From Rhabditoides inermis (Eukaryota; Nematoda; Chromadorea; Rhabditida; Rhabditidae), in contig CAWZYM010000285.1 in the NCBI GenBank assembly GCA_963966185.1, positions 716,324-780,323 of the forward strand: a DNA stretch of 64,000 nt, read 5' to 3'. Position 1 is the stretch's first letter. Each line of letters opens with the position of its first letter. Position numbers and translations under genes: made by a program. Positions 29,652-40,390 of the stretch are shown piece after piece. The notes under the pieces are model-generated. The model saw nothing but the letters and a program-made list of their open reading frames with translations. It was not told the origin of the DNA and ran no database searches.

Positions 29652-30500
29652 CTAGAGTGGCAGTCAAAAAGGTATCACTTTTGGTGTTTGCTCTCTAAAA
29701 CTATTCAAATGAAAGAGCTCTCATTTTTCGCACACCGTTTTCTGGACTATATTCGGATCTAATACCATGCTTCATATTGATCCCTCTCTATTCTCCCGGT
29801 TACAGTAGGTGGATTATTGTATTCACAAATTCATCATTTTCTCGTATTTAACTTTGAACAATTCCTGTGACCAAACCTCACTTCCAAAAAAGTTCTACCC
29901 ACCATTCTCGGGTAGAACCGTTCATTGAGTATCCAAAAACACCATGATTTCATATCACATAATTTAATACTAGAATTTAAATCAGTAATAAAGAATCATC
30001 ACAAAAATCAAAACTCTAATTTCAACAAAGCCTAACTATACTATAAAATCATATAATGACCCGAAACTCTCTCAGTATTTCGTCGGGTGTCCCTTGTTCT
30101 CGATCACGGCCTGTCAGCTGCGGGGCATCGAATCGATCAGCTTGTGGAGGGTCGCGAGGCCGATCTTCTTCCACTCCTGTTCAAGCAACGCGATCTTCTT
30201 GTCCGCATTCTTGACCCGAATCTTTCGAGTCCGCCGATCGAGCTCTTCCCAGAGGTGCTCGATCGAGTTGATGTCCGGCGACTGGCTCGGCCACTCCATG
30301 ACCTTCCACTTGCTCTTAAACACGTCCTAAAAGAAGATGGAGGAGTGATTCGGGTCGTTGTCTTGCTGAAAGATGTAGTTCTGACCATGAGTCTGCTAAA
30401 TCCAGGGCCGCACCCTCTTGAGAACGTCTGAGAACGATCTCCAATTGATTGAGAACGATCTCGGGTGCGGCGCAATCGCCCGCGGTTTCTATCGCGAGAT
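29652..30500 (-). mobile_element. Decayed Tc1/mariner transposon
   Basis: The minus strand encodes the C-terminal third of a Tc1-type transposase: NYIFQQDNDPNHSS, then WPSQSPDINSIEHLWEELDR, then KLIDSMPR and QAVIENKGHPTKY. The frame is broken by at least three stops, before QTHGQNY, before DVFKSKW and before QAVIEN. A terminal-repeat-like AGTGGCAGTCAAAAAGGTAT lies at about 29655. The N-terminal DNA-binding half and the other terminus are missing; the remnant stops against the left arm of the inverted duplication. It cannot move itself. Confidence 0.85.
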
Positions 30501-30630
30501 CCGGAGGACGTTTCGATCCGTAGTTCGAGAAGTACTTCAAGGGAAATTTCTGATTCGAGTCGTTCTCACTCGCTCGTCTCTCGGCGAATGACAGTCGACC
30601 GTCGTCATTTACCCTTCCCTCACCCGAGCG

Positions 30631-30712
30631 ATGCGGCTGCTCCTTCTCCTAGTGGCTGCCGTCTACGCATCCGACTACAAGGTCTCTTCCCTCTCCCCCC
30701 CTCTCTTTCTCT

Positions 30713-30759
<47 letters not shown>

Positions 30760-32189
30760 CTGTTACCGTTCCTTATTTAGGGTCCGGACCTCGAAGGCGT
30801 TGACATCACAGTCACCCGGGGACATGAGATCGCCGCCCACGCATTCAGCAAGTCCAAGCCGGTCTTCGCCAACTGGAACCTGCATGGTACGGTAGTTCAT
30901 CATACTGTAGATGGTCATATCGTAGATAGAATCGGGAGTACTGTAGATGCACATGTGTACTGTAGGCACGGCATTCGGTGGGCGCGAGCGGGTGCGGCTG
31001 ACGCGCGCGGCAGAGTCGCAGGCGGGTTCGATGTGGAACAAACACGCGTTGGATGCGAGGGATTGGGAGATGGTGGTGAGTCATCGGGTACTCCTCTGTC
31101 CCTCTTTCCATTGGTCACTCTCGATAGTGACAGAGAGTCTTGTATGTCTAGTGATGAACACGAGAGAACGGTTGTTGGCCGGGTTTTGTGGTTGTGGAAG
31201 TAGCTCATCGGTCAAAGTGTTACCGGGGAAAGATGCTGTGTCAGACTGGGGCGGTCGACCGAACGCGGATGGAATGGCAATCTGGCTGTCAGACACGGAA
31301 CTGCCAACGGGGGGAGAGTGGGGAGTCGACGCGACAGAAACATGGAAGGGCATCGCGCTGTGTGAGGGAGACATATCGATCCATATCGATTGGATATCGA
31401 TCGATTGCAGTGATTGACACTTACACAAACGACGCGAGCGCCACGTTTGCCTACAATCCCACCGTGTCGCTGATGATGGCTGATAACGACCATCAGGAGG
31501 TATCGATCGATCGATTATCGATTGATTTCAGTATGTGCACTATGACGAGGACGGGAAGAATCTGCGCGTTCTCGGCTCGGCCGGGGAAGAGATGTGCCAC
31601 TTCACGTGAGTACTGCGATCCGGGTTACGGTACCTTAAAGTACTGTATATGGATACGGCAGCTGGGAGTACTGTAGTCGGAACGGATTACTGTATCGCAG
31701 GTCTTCGTCGGAGAAGCCATTCAAGCTGCTCGTCCGCTACGTTCACTCCACTCTCTCTGTGTGGTTGGCAGAGAATGAGAAAAGCAAGTGGAGAAAGTGT
31801 ATCGAGTACGAGAGTGAGTACGGTAGCCACCTAGGGGTACTGTATCTACCGTATCACAGACATTTTCCTGCCTACCGGCTACCGTATCGGTCTCTCGGCG
31901 CAGACTGGGCAGCTCTTCAGCAACCACGACGTGCAGTCCTTTCGAGTGTCAGTCAATTTTGTATCGTTATCGATTGATTATCGATTGATTATCGATTTGT
32001 AGGTACGAGCTGACGCAACTCTTCCCTCGGATCCTGGATCCTTGTCGCTCTCGTCATTCTCGGACTCGCATTTGGAGCGTGAGTGGTTATCGATTTATTG
32101 ATTGGTTTTCGATCGATTTTAAAATAGCTTTCAGGTTCTCCCTCTACGACAAGTTTATCATCGACCAGCAGAAGAAGCATTTTTATTGA
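30631..32189 (+). pseudogene. Decayed VIP36-type L-type lectin (left copy)
   Basis: Same gene as the intact copy at 40.7-42.6 kb. Recognisable exons: 30631-30681, 30781-30886, 30966-31075, about 31242-31361, 31411-31499, 31532-31605, 31701-31813, a lectin end exon near 31860-31951, a fused exon from 32004, and 32135-32189 ending KKHFY. Two lesions matter. A 27-base deletion at about 31241 removed the acceptor and first five codons of exon 4, and no other AG there restores the phase. A larger deletion at about 32016 (short ACG homology at its ends) fused two exons out of frame and removed the juxtamembrane segment, throwing the membrane helix out of frame. A membrane-anchored lectin is no longer encoded. 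Transcription may persist and carry the downstream small gene. Confidence 0.8.
30707..30750. repeat. (CT)n tract in lectin intron 1 (left copy)
   Basis: A CT run occupies intron 1. The right copy has a much longer purine tract on the plus strand in the same intron, so this tract has diverged strongly since duplication. Confidence 0.9.
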
Positions 32190-32536
32190 TTTATCGATTT
32201 GTAGCTACTATTTGAATTTTAACCAATCATCGTTGTGCGAGTTCTATATGTGATAAACGAGCGTTCTTTGAGTTGTGGAAATTGGAATTAGCATGGGGCC
32301 ATCGGGGCGGTTCGGAAGAGGTGGTGGGATAGAGGATGGTGTCATTTCTTCATTTCTCCATCGCCCCTCGCATCGCCCGGCTATACTGAACGTTGTGAGT
32401 CCACCTTTATCCTTCCCTATCCTTCTTCCTCTTCCTTTTTCTCTCTCTCCCTCCCTTTTTCTCTCCATGTTTCACTCTCTCCCCATCCCTCTCTCCCCTC
32501 CCTTCCTTTCACTCTGCTTACGTGTTGTTTCAGAAA

Positions 32537-33038
32537 ATGTCGTCAAATGTGACCGCACCCATGAAGAAAGCGAGCTCTTCCAAGAAGAAGGGAAACAAGG
32601 ACACGCAGACTCCCCATGTGCAGAGTGTGAACGACTCGCACACCCCGCCTTTCGTGTTCTGCACTAACATGAAGGTGAGTCCCCTCCTTCTCCCTATCAA
32701 CCAATCGATAATCGATCGATATTCTAGGAGATGTTGTCGCAGCTGCGTAAGATGGGCCACTCGGAAGAGGCCACTGCCAGTCTGATGCGCGCCATCGTTT
32801 CAGACGCTGTCAAGCATGAAAAGGGAAAGGAGAGCGAGAAGGTGGGTATCGATTGGTTATCGATTGTTTATCGATTGACCATTCCATTTAGGGAGGAGAG
32901 CCGGAAAAGAAGAAGGAGGAGGAGGTGCCGGCTGGCGCGAAGTTCGTCTTCAACCCGGACGCGAACCGTTGGCGCTCCGGCCCGCCCCCTCCCAGTCGCA
33001 AAAAGGAAGATGTCTGCCTGTATAGGTGTTCCCTCTAA
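32537..33038 (+). CDS. Small lysine-rich protein, full-length copy (unrecognised family)
   Basis: 132 residues from exons 32537-32674, 32728-32841 and 32892-33038, phases matching. The ATG lies three bases after GTTGTTTCAG, a likely trans-splice site, 347 bases after the lectin stop; that spacing fits a downstream operon gene. The N-terminus is Lys/Ser-rich (KKASSSKKKGNKDT), the middle exon encodes a helical EMLSQLRKMGHSEEATASLM segment, and the C-terminus holds AGAKFVFNPDANRWRSGPP followed by a Cys-containing end (VCLYRC). No signal peptide or membrane helix is seen, so cytosolic or nuclear location is likely. The family was not recognised. A shorter paralogue lies at 40.1-40.4 kb. Confidence 0.75.
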
Positions 33039-33075
33039 GTGGTTGAATGCGAACTTACACCGTGTTGTTGTTGTT

Positions 33076-33175
33076 GTTTTATAAATATATGTTGTTTTAT
33101 ACATTTTCTTGTATACATAAATATATTTTCATAAATATATTTTCTTTTATACATAAATATATTTTGATTCATCTG
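33076..33175. repeat. AT-rich tandem repeat (ATACATAAATATATTTTCTT type)
   Basis: About four imperfect copies of a unit of roughly 22-30 bases built on CATAAATATATTTT lie just beyond the left arm's 3' end. Confidence 0.7.
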
Positions 33176-33561
33176 TCGTGTCTATGATTCGTCGTCGTGC
33201 GCACACCGCTATCGACTTTCGCGATTTCTCATACTTTTGGCAGCGCGTGGAATTTGCCTTTTTTTTAAATTTTGTTTGTTTTTTATTTGTTTCGCAAATA
33301 ATTTGCTTATCAAGAATGGGTGATATCGTGCGTTTCCACGTCGGCCATCAGACATTCGATGCATCTTTGAGTTGTGTGTGTGACTATGATGACAATTGAT
33401 AATCGTGACTACGACGATTTTTCGTTTTTCTTCTTCAGATGGCGACTGTCAGTCGCGCACAGAACTCGTACTTCTCGGACCACGCGAGCGAGTGGAGCAG
33501 CGCTATGACCACGGTGAGTGTGAGACACACCAAGTCTCTTTGCTCATCTACAGATTTCAGA

Positions 33562-34444
33562 GGCATCCTGTAAAATTCAACAATTCAACAATTCAACAAC
33601 TGGGAAAATTCAACTATTCGGAAAATTCAACAACGAAAAATTCATCAACAAATGACGTCATAGCGAAATTTTCTGAGCGTCTCCAAATAACGGGCCCGTT
33701 CGAGAGTTCTGTATTTGGGGTCCGGAGAATCCGGCCCTTTTTTAAATGAAACCGACGAATGTAATATTTTTGCGACGTACTTTTCTTTACTGATGAGGTC
33801 TAGTTGCATGCACACGTCTGCAAACCTTTTCACGGCTCAGATCATATTGTCAATAACAATATGGAAAAGAAGTGGGCCAAACATTTGCGTACAGGTCGCG
33901 TCGCGTAGCATTAGTTGAGCTGCATCGGCGTGCACTCAATCGCACAGAGTTCTCGATCAGGACTGCTACTGTCCAGAGGTCGGCAAAGATGATGTGATTC
34001 GGCTGCTCGTTACGGGTACACTTCTCGACGATCTGTCTCGAAGAGAAACGTCGTCGTCAGTTGTCGACAGACGCGGATCACTGAAATGCCACGGTACATG
34101 TTGTTGAATTTTTCGTGTCCTCGGCACCACGCTGCTCCGATGCGTTCACAAGCGTTTTCAATACGGCTTCATCACCTCAGAATTGTAAACGTAGTTGAAA
34201 TAGTTTGCAGACCTATACCTCCAACAATAAATGATGAAATACTTCGCGAAACACATTCATTAAAAAAAAACAGGGCCGGTTCCCCCAAAAAATAGGGAAC
34301 TCTTGAACGGGCCCGTTATTTGGAGACACTCAGAACATTTTGCTATGACGTCATTTGTTGTTGAATTTTTCGTTGTTGAATTTTCCGAATTGTTGAATTT
34401 TCCCAGTTGTTAAATTGTTGAATTGTTGAATTTTACAGGATGCC
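33562..34444. mobile_element. Non-autonomous Mutator-like element (883 bp)
   Basis: Terminal inverted repeats of about 147 bases (33562-33708 and 34298-34444) begin GGCATCCTGTAAAATTCAAC and are nearly identical. The insertion is bounded by an exact 9-base direct repeat GATTTCAGA (33553-33561 and 34445-34453). Long TIRs with a 9-base target duplication are typical of Mutator-like elements. No transposase frame is inside, so it depends on a helper elsewhere. It sits in the first intron of the SPE-39-like gene, at the acceptor. Confidence 0.8.
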
Positions 34445-34943
34445 GATTTCAGACGTCGACGGGCGGTTCGACTGTGCACCACGTCTACATCGACCGCGAC
34501 CCGGTGTTATTCGGTGAGTATCATTAAAGTGACAATTTTAATGATCCGCAATCGGAAAAATTTTGAATTTTGAATTGGCGCGCTCTACAAATTCTGGCTT
34601 TAACTATTGAACTCGAGATGCGTATCACATAGGGATATGTTTATCGGCTTCTACGACTTCAGTTTATGCTATAAACTGAATTTCATATCAAAATTACATT
34701 CAAAAATTCCCGTCATTCAAGACGTTTTAGACATTCAGCTGTGATGTAACCTCACTTTTTACCCATAAAGCATTCAAAATCAACTATTTTTTTGGGGCAA
34801 AAAATAGTTTAAAATCATGAAACAAGTTCTAGTTTTCAGGTTTAGTAGATGTTATTTGATGTTTCCATTAACTTTTCATCAGTATAATATCATTTTTAGG
34901 TGAAATTGTCACTTTAATAGTGAATATTATTGATATTTAATAA

Positions 34944-34974
34944 GATATATATATATATATATATATATATATCT

Positions 34975-35051
<77 letters not shown>
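34944..35051. repeat. (AT)n-(CT)n-(AT)n compound microsatellite
   Basis: TATATA, then about 40 bases of CT, then TATATA again, abutting the SPE-39-like exon near 35059. Expansion here may have destroyed that exon's original acceptor. Confidence 0.95.
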
Positions 35052-35052
<1 letters not shown>

Positions 35053-35940
35053 TGTTGCAAAGCCGCTGCTGCGCTACATCCGTGGCGAGTCGATGTACGC
35101 GTCGTCGCTGCCTCCGCTGCCCGCACGTCTCAAAGAGGCCGAGGCGAGTTGGCGAGTGCACGTTTTTATTATTATCTTTTCAGTTCTTCAAGCTGGACGC
35201 GCTGGCCGGTCAGCTGCGCGCCGTGCTCGTCAAGTCCAACCCGCTCATGGTGTGCGACGTCATTATGTTCAAGTGAGTCTAGGCGACAGTCCAGCGATGT
35301 CAGTGATGTCAACTGAACACCGCTTGAAGGCTCATCACAATGTTGAATCGCATTAATTCTTGCATTGTAAATCATAAGGGAGACGGTGACTGATGAATAT
35401 AAAATGATATTATATGATATGAGCGATTCATTTCGTATTGTGTGTATGGGTCGCGCGAGGTGAACGCGCTGTTCGGCGAGCTCGGTTGGAACAGCGACGC
35501 GCCCGGCGCTCGCCTTTCTCGAGGCTCACATGCTCAAGGACGATCCGGTATGGGCTTTTTTAAGTTTTGTTTCGGTGTGTAGTCTTCGCCAGTATTTCAG
35601 CTCGCCGCCTGTTCCATTTGCGGCTTCTCCCACGACCGCTATGTTCGCAGTGCGAGATTCAAGAGAGTGACGCTGAAGCAGATGACTCGAGAGCAGACGC
35701 TCCATCTACTCCGCACCTACTGCTTCGTTGTCCAGGTGCGTGCGGGTGGCTGCCCAGTTTCTTCGAGCGAAGCACGTGTTGTTGTTGCTGCTGTTGTTGT
35801 TGTTTCGTGTGTATCGTTTACGAATATTGCGCTTTGAGGTGCACTGTTCGTCGTGCGTGACGGTGGCTAGCCTGACGCCCTTCCACATCATGCAGATGGC
35901 TGACAAGGGACCGGCTAAAGTGAGTGAGGGAAGGGGGTAG

Positions 35941-36502
35941 TGCCAGACAAAAGCGTTCGTGTCAGGAGTGTGCTGCCACGCTGGCATCTGTCTGCTGCGT
36001 ACAATGAATGGATCGACGAGCCGGCGATGCGCGGATTCTGCATTGGAGTAGTGTGAGAGGGAAGACTGACTGTATGGCGGATGAGGCATCCGCTCACCGC
36101 CATCTTCAGAAATTTTAAACATATTCCAGTTCACGTCTCAAACGTAAACCTCTATCTGAATATAACGGAGACTCACCGAGTCAGTTAGCTATCATATGCA
36201 TCTTGTTACCATGCCCAAATTTACCATACACTTTGTTTATCTGTATTAGATTCATAAAGAACAACTACCAGAACCCATTGCTGAACACTTTTATTCGTGT
36301 TTCGTTAGGGCATGAACGAACATGAGACAAGTAGGTGGAATGTGTGTATGTGAGTTTGGTTTTGTGATGGAAGTGGTGCATGAGAACGACATTTGAGAGC
36401 AAGTGGTTGCATTCTAGAAGTTTTCCTTCCACGACGAACAATGGTAGCGACACGGGCAGGGGTTAATGGTCACCTCGATTGTGCAACTGAATTGTATGTA
36501 TG

Positions 36503-36515
<13 letters not shown>
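35941..36515. other. Intergenic region without supported gene
   Basis: No coding exon with consistent splice signals is seen. A (CT)n run begins at 36505 just before the neighbouring minus-strand locus. Confidence 0.4.
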
Positions 36516-36545
<30 letters not shown>

Positions 36546-36559
36546 GTCTCTCACCCCAG

Positions 36560-37132
36560 ATCCTCTGCAATGTGCCGGGCCTTCTGGATACGGTGCTCAC
36601 TGATCGCCTCGTGAACCATCCACTGCTGTCCACCGCAGCTCATGAGGGATGAGCGATTGCTGACGCGAATCGAAACGCGCTCAGCGCGTATTCCTAACAC
36701 ACACAGCTCTTTCTTTTTCTGTCTCTCTTTCTCTCTCTTTCTCCTCTCTCTCACCCTGTATCCACTGCTTGAGTCGCGGCACATATTGCTCGTTGACGAC
36801 ATTTTCGGTGAAGTCGACATACGCATAGTCGAGCACGACCGTGCCGATCTACGGTGTCTCGATTACTCAACATTCTCGATAGAAGAAAACGTCTTGACAG
36901 ACGAAAAATGACTGTTCCACTTACGTTGGCGATTGAAGGGAAGAGGTCGAGTTGGGAGAACTGGTGCGGGCGGTCGGGCGATTCGTCGCGAAGCGGGCCC
37001 TGCGATACGCGCCGATGTCACACTCGATTATGTATCAAAATCCGCAAAAAGGCTGACTATGAACGGTCGTTCTGATGAAATCTTTCTGAGGGTCTTTTGC
37101 CAGCAAAATTTGCGTCTGACCTCTACTTTATC

Positions 37133-37186
<54 letters not shown>

Positions 37187-37921
37187 GACATTACATGTCC
37201 AGCGCGCAGGCGATTCATTCGGAACGTGAAGTCGATGACATCGCAGCTCTGTGCCAGCACTCTGTAGTCGAGTCTGAATGCGTGGGTCTTATTTATGCAA
37301 CACTTTGTGATACGAACTGCCCGGGATGTTAGACATTTAGTTTCATAAGCAAACTGGGTATGATTCGAATTTGATATTTTATGGTACTTGTGTTGGTATT
37401 AGAACGTTTACAGCAGAAAACTTGCTGTAAGCGATAACAGTGAAACGAGATCTTATTATTTTTTCTCTCCATTTCTTCAGTTCTGAAAGTTCTGAAGGCG
37501 TGCGAATAGTGTCGGCTCATAAAAATTTCTTAGGCTATGTAAACGATTCAATCGTGAACGAAACGTGTTGCGTACATGTCGTCGAGAAAGCCCTCGACAA
37601 TAACATGCATGCGGCGAGGATGGAGCCGGCTCTCGGCCAGCCAGGCAGACAGCAGGCGCTGCTGAAAGATTCTCTCAACCCTCCCCCTTTTCCTCCCCTC
37701 AACCTCTTCAACCCGGTGGATTCCGCTCAGATCGAGTGTGGCGAGACACTTGACGCGATCGAAAAGCTGTAACATCGTGGTACTCCAGAGTACGAAGAGT
37801 GAAACAGACAGTTGTAAACCCGCGCTTGTCGAAGTCGCCATACAAGTTGTCCATGCTGAGAGTGAGGTGGCGGAGAAAAAGCAGGGCACCGCACGACATA
37901 TCTGAAGGCGCGTTCTCTCTA

Positions 37922-37970
<49 letters not shown>

Positions 37971-38572
37971 TTCTCTCTCTCTCTCTTTCTCGCTCATTCC
38001 TTTTCTCTCTCCCACTACCGCTACATACACATCTCGTCCGCATCGAGTTTGAGGCCATCTAGTTTGAGGCTGCGCATGCGTGGCAGTCGGACGAGCCAGG
38101 CGAGTAGCGCAGCCGGCACCACCGACAGACACTCCTCCTATAATAACAAGTCATACGGGTTTTTAAGAACTCATGCAAAAAACGAAAAAAAAATGTACAA
38201 ACATGACAAGATAGGAAAAAATACAACAAAACGAATCTCAAATGGGGATCCACTGTCGGAAAGCGGCAGGGAAAAGCGCGGCAGACGGGGCTATCGTGTT
38301 TAGACAGCTACTACGAAGCAAATGAAAAGCTATAACAGTTTGCTCCGCCATGAACAAACTTTGAAGGGTTCACAATACATCGGGGAGTGTGTGTTTCCGG
38401 GCGTGTTAGAGAAGAGAGATTTGTTGTGAAAATGTTGACAACAAGGACTGTGAGAAAAGAGCAGTACTCACGTATCCCGTGCTCGGCTCGTCGTAATCGT
38501 CGTCCTCATCTTGGCTCTCGTAGCCATCGTCGGTGCCATGTGTCTAGACATCTCTCTCCCCCTCTCTCTCTA

Positions 38573-38622
<50 letters not shown>

Positions 38623-39359
38623 TACCTCAATGTACGCCTCGCGTCTCTCGTCTCGGCGCGCGTCGACCGCCTCGTTCCACACCTCTTCCGACACGGGATC
38701 ATCGAGCCACTCGCGCCCGCGCAGCTCCACCTCCACTATAGCCCCGCCATAGCGAGCCAGCAGGCGAGACAGACACTGCTCTGCGACCGAGTATCACTCC
38801 CACCACACTCCTCCCCTCTTCTCTCACCGATTCGCGGCGGCATCCGGGCGTGGCGAGTGCCGATCCACTCTCGAAGTGGCACCCACTCCACCACTCTCCG
38901 TCCGCCGAATTCCAACCGAACAGCCACGAACATCTCCAGAATGAAGGTGACGGGGCACTGACGCTGCAAAGGGTACCGTAGCCCCGATTATCGAGTGATA
39001 TCCACTGACAATGAGATTTTGGATTTCGATGACAAGACGCTGGCGAAGGCCGCTTGGAGAGGATAGTGCGTGTGAGGTCGAGCGATCGAGCATAGTGAGA
39101 GAGCAGTAGGTCTGAACTTGAAACTGTATGTCTGTACAGTTTATTTGTTTATTGCTACATTTTACCTCATAATCCAAGTGCGGTAGAAGATGCTCTCGCA
39201 ACACCAAGTTGGGGATGAGACTGAATTGAAAGCAGACCGGCGGTTCCTGGGGTACGGTAGATAGTACTGCTTACTGTATGTACCGTATACCTCGTAGTTT
39301 TCGTCCCCGTCGTCGCAACTCACATCCTTAGCGGCCGTATCCGCCAGCAACATCGCATT
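36560..39359 (-). CDS. Nematode-specific F-box/LRR-like protein (paralogue A), partial model
   Basis: Supported exons, 5' to 3': 39324-39359, 39166-39246 (F-box-like FSLIPNLVLREHLLPHLDYE), 38828-38963, 38626-38780, 38472-38543 (acidic), 38029-38137 (MRSLKLDGLKLDADEM), 37774-37901 (FLRHLTLSMDNLYGDF), 37195-37273 (YRVLAQSCDVIDFTF), about 36925-36960 (QLDLFPSIAN), 36755-36848 (IGTVVLDYAYVDFT) and a last part near 36.57-36.64 kb. The five exons from 38963 to 38029 join in phase. Repeated L-x-L segments after an F-box-like start suggest a substrate adaptor of SCF ubiquitin ligases. A DRVKCLATLDLSG frame at 37.75 kb is out of frame with its neighbour, so a frameshift or unmodelled splice exists. 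The start is uncertain: an ATG at 39483 precedes a donor of the wrong phase. The C-terminal half matches the locus at 47.0-47.8 kb. Confidence 0.55.
37139..37183. repeat. (CT)n tract
   Basis: A pure CT run in an intron of the F-box/LRR-like locus. Confidence 0.9.
37914..37992. repeat. (CT)n/(CTTT)n tract
   Basis: A CT run in the intron between exons 38029-38137 and 37774-37901. Confidence 0.9.
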
Positions 39360-39483
39360 CTGAAACAATTTAATTACACAAGTTCAGCTACGACGGTCTG
39401 CGTTTACAGTATCCAGTAACGGTTACTGTAGCTACAGTACCTTCTCGGATCGCGGCGTGTGTTGCTTGGTGGTAGGAAACCAT

Positions 39484-40029
39484 TTTGAGACAAAACGTCA
39501 CAAGAAGGGCTGAAGAAGTGTGCGGGATTGGAGACCGATTTCGTACCGACGACAACTCCAGCGAGACATGGAAGCAGTGGTGGTAAAGGGAGAAACGCCA
39601 CCCAAGCCATGCTTGGACGAACCTCCCGCACCCGGTAGAAGTGAGGGAATGATCGATTCAAAGTGTCATGTCGTTCATCGTTTTATTTCGAAAAATTCTT
39701 TTTGTAACTGCTATTGGTTCTTTTGAACTTAGCGACTTCGTATACAGTGGGTGGGCAAATCAGTCAGCCGCCAGTAGAGAGCGCAGAGAGCGCAGAGTGC
39801 GAGACGGCAAAATCGATAGACATGCGAGAGCACGCGAATAAAATAACTTTCAAACTTTCGCGCGCGCGCAATTTTCAAATGCATGACGGCCGAGCGGCGT
39901 GGTGGCGGAACTTAATATTCCCTGGACTGTACAGAGCTCGCTAACCCATTACGAATATGTAAATGAGTGGTAAAACACCGTGTGATGAGTCATAGACACA
40001 ACAGATGAGCCACATCACAGTATATTTAT
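39484..40029. other. Intergenic spacer before the right arm
   Basis: No supported exon. AATAAA on the minus strand at about 40026-40031 is a plausible polyadenylation signal for the short gene copy to its right. A TACAGTGGGTGGGCAAAT near 39743 resembles a Tc1-type terminus but has no partner. Confidence 0.4.
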
Positions 40030-40079
40030 TCAATAACAGTAACACCACGAAGTACGCTTACATTCACACATTCACACGC

Positions 40080-40390
40080 CTACAGGGGACACCTATATAG
40101 GCATACGTCTTCAGAGTGGCGGCTGGAACGGGGCGGGCCGGGGCGCCAACGATTCGCATCCGGGTTGAAGACGAACTTCGCGCCAGCCGGCACCTCTTCA
40201 ACTTTCTTCTTCTCTTCCGGCTCTCCTCCCTAAATGGAATGATCAATCGATAATCGATCGATAACCAATCGATACTCACCTTCTCGCTCTCCTTTTCGGG
40301 CGTCTTCTCATGCTTGACACGCGTGTCCTTGTTTCCCTTCTTCTTGGAAGAGGTCGCTTTCTTCAAGGGTTCGGTCACGTTTGACGACAT
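40080..40390 (-). CDS. Small lysine-rich protein, internally deleted copy
   Basis: 86 residues from two exons, 40280-40390 and 40080-40229, in frame. Compared with 32.5-33.0 kb, one deletion joined KKKGNKDT directly to the VKHEK region. This removed the end of exon 1, intron 1 and most of exon 2, including the EMLSQLRKMGHSEE helix. The deletion preserved the reading frame and the C-terminal module AGAKFVFNPDANRWRPGPP...VCLYRC. The same TTTCAG precedes the ATG, 333 bases after the lectin stop. It may be a working short isoform gene or an early pseudogene. Confidence 0.65.

Larger units (their letters stand above)
30549..33075 (+). repeat. Left arm of an inverted segmental duplication
   Basis: From TCGAGTCGTTCTCACTCGCT at about 30556 to about 33.07 kb the sequence matches the reverse complement of 40.03-42.72 kb: promoter, lectin gene, intergenic region and small gene, introns included. 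Differences are small indels, substitutions, microsatellite expansion and three larger deletions. The arms face each other across a 7-kb spacer. Confidence 0.9.
33439..35735 (+). pseudogene. spe-39: SPE-39/VIPAS39-like gene, N-terminal part, apparently broken
   Basis: Exons: 33439-33513 (ATG right after TTCTTCAG), 34453-34513, about 35059-35154, 35184-35272, about 35452-35547 and 35601-35735. Features are RYIRGESMYASSLPPLPARL, EASW-FFKLDALAGQL, then VNALFGELGW, ALAFLEAHMLKDDP and a segment ending LLRTYC. The pattern (F)KR...LF-EL...AL..L..HLK, then a basic helix ending L-TYC, resembles vertebrate VIPAS39, a vesicle-trafficking partner of VPS33B. That match is from memory and moderate. Damage: the 35059 exon lacks a phase-correct acceptor; 35452-35547 needs a frameshift to join VNALFGELGW to ALAFLEAH; the C-terminal half is absent. 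An alternative acceptor at 35480 gives an open but shorter exon 35481-35547. An optional tail exon from 35896 ends at 35940. A MITE and an AT/CT microsatellite occupy its introns. Confidence 0.5.

Noticed and set aside
33645..34295. Short frames inside the Mutator-like element
   Set aside because: None exceeds about 70 codons or resembles a transposase; the element is non-autonomous.
36551..36652. Plus-strand exon-like segment ILCNVPGLLDTVLTDRLVNH after a CAG at 36560
   Set aside because: It could extend the SPE-39-like gene in phase with 35896-35919, but the minus strand here fits the last part of the F-box/LRR-like locus, supported by its paralogue. The plus reading has no match to the VIPAS39 C-terminus.
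39735..39790. Tc1-like terminus TACAGTGGGTGGGCAAAT
   Set aside because: No partner inverted terminus and no transposase nearby; a chance match is as likely.
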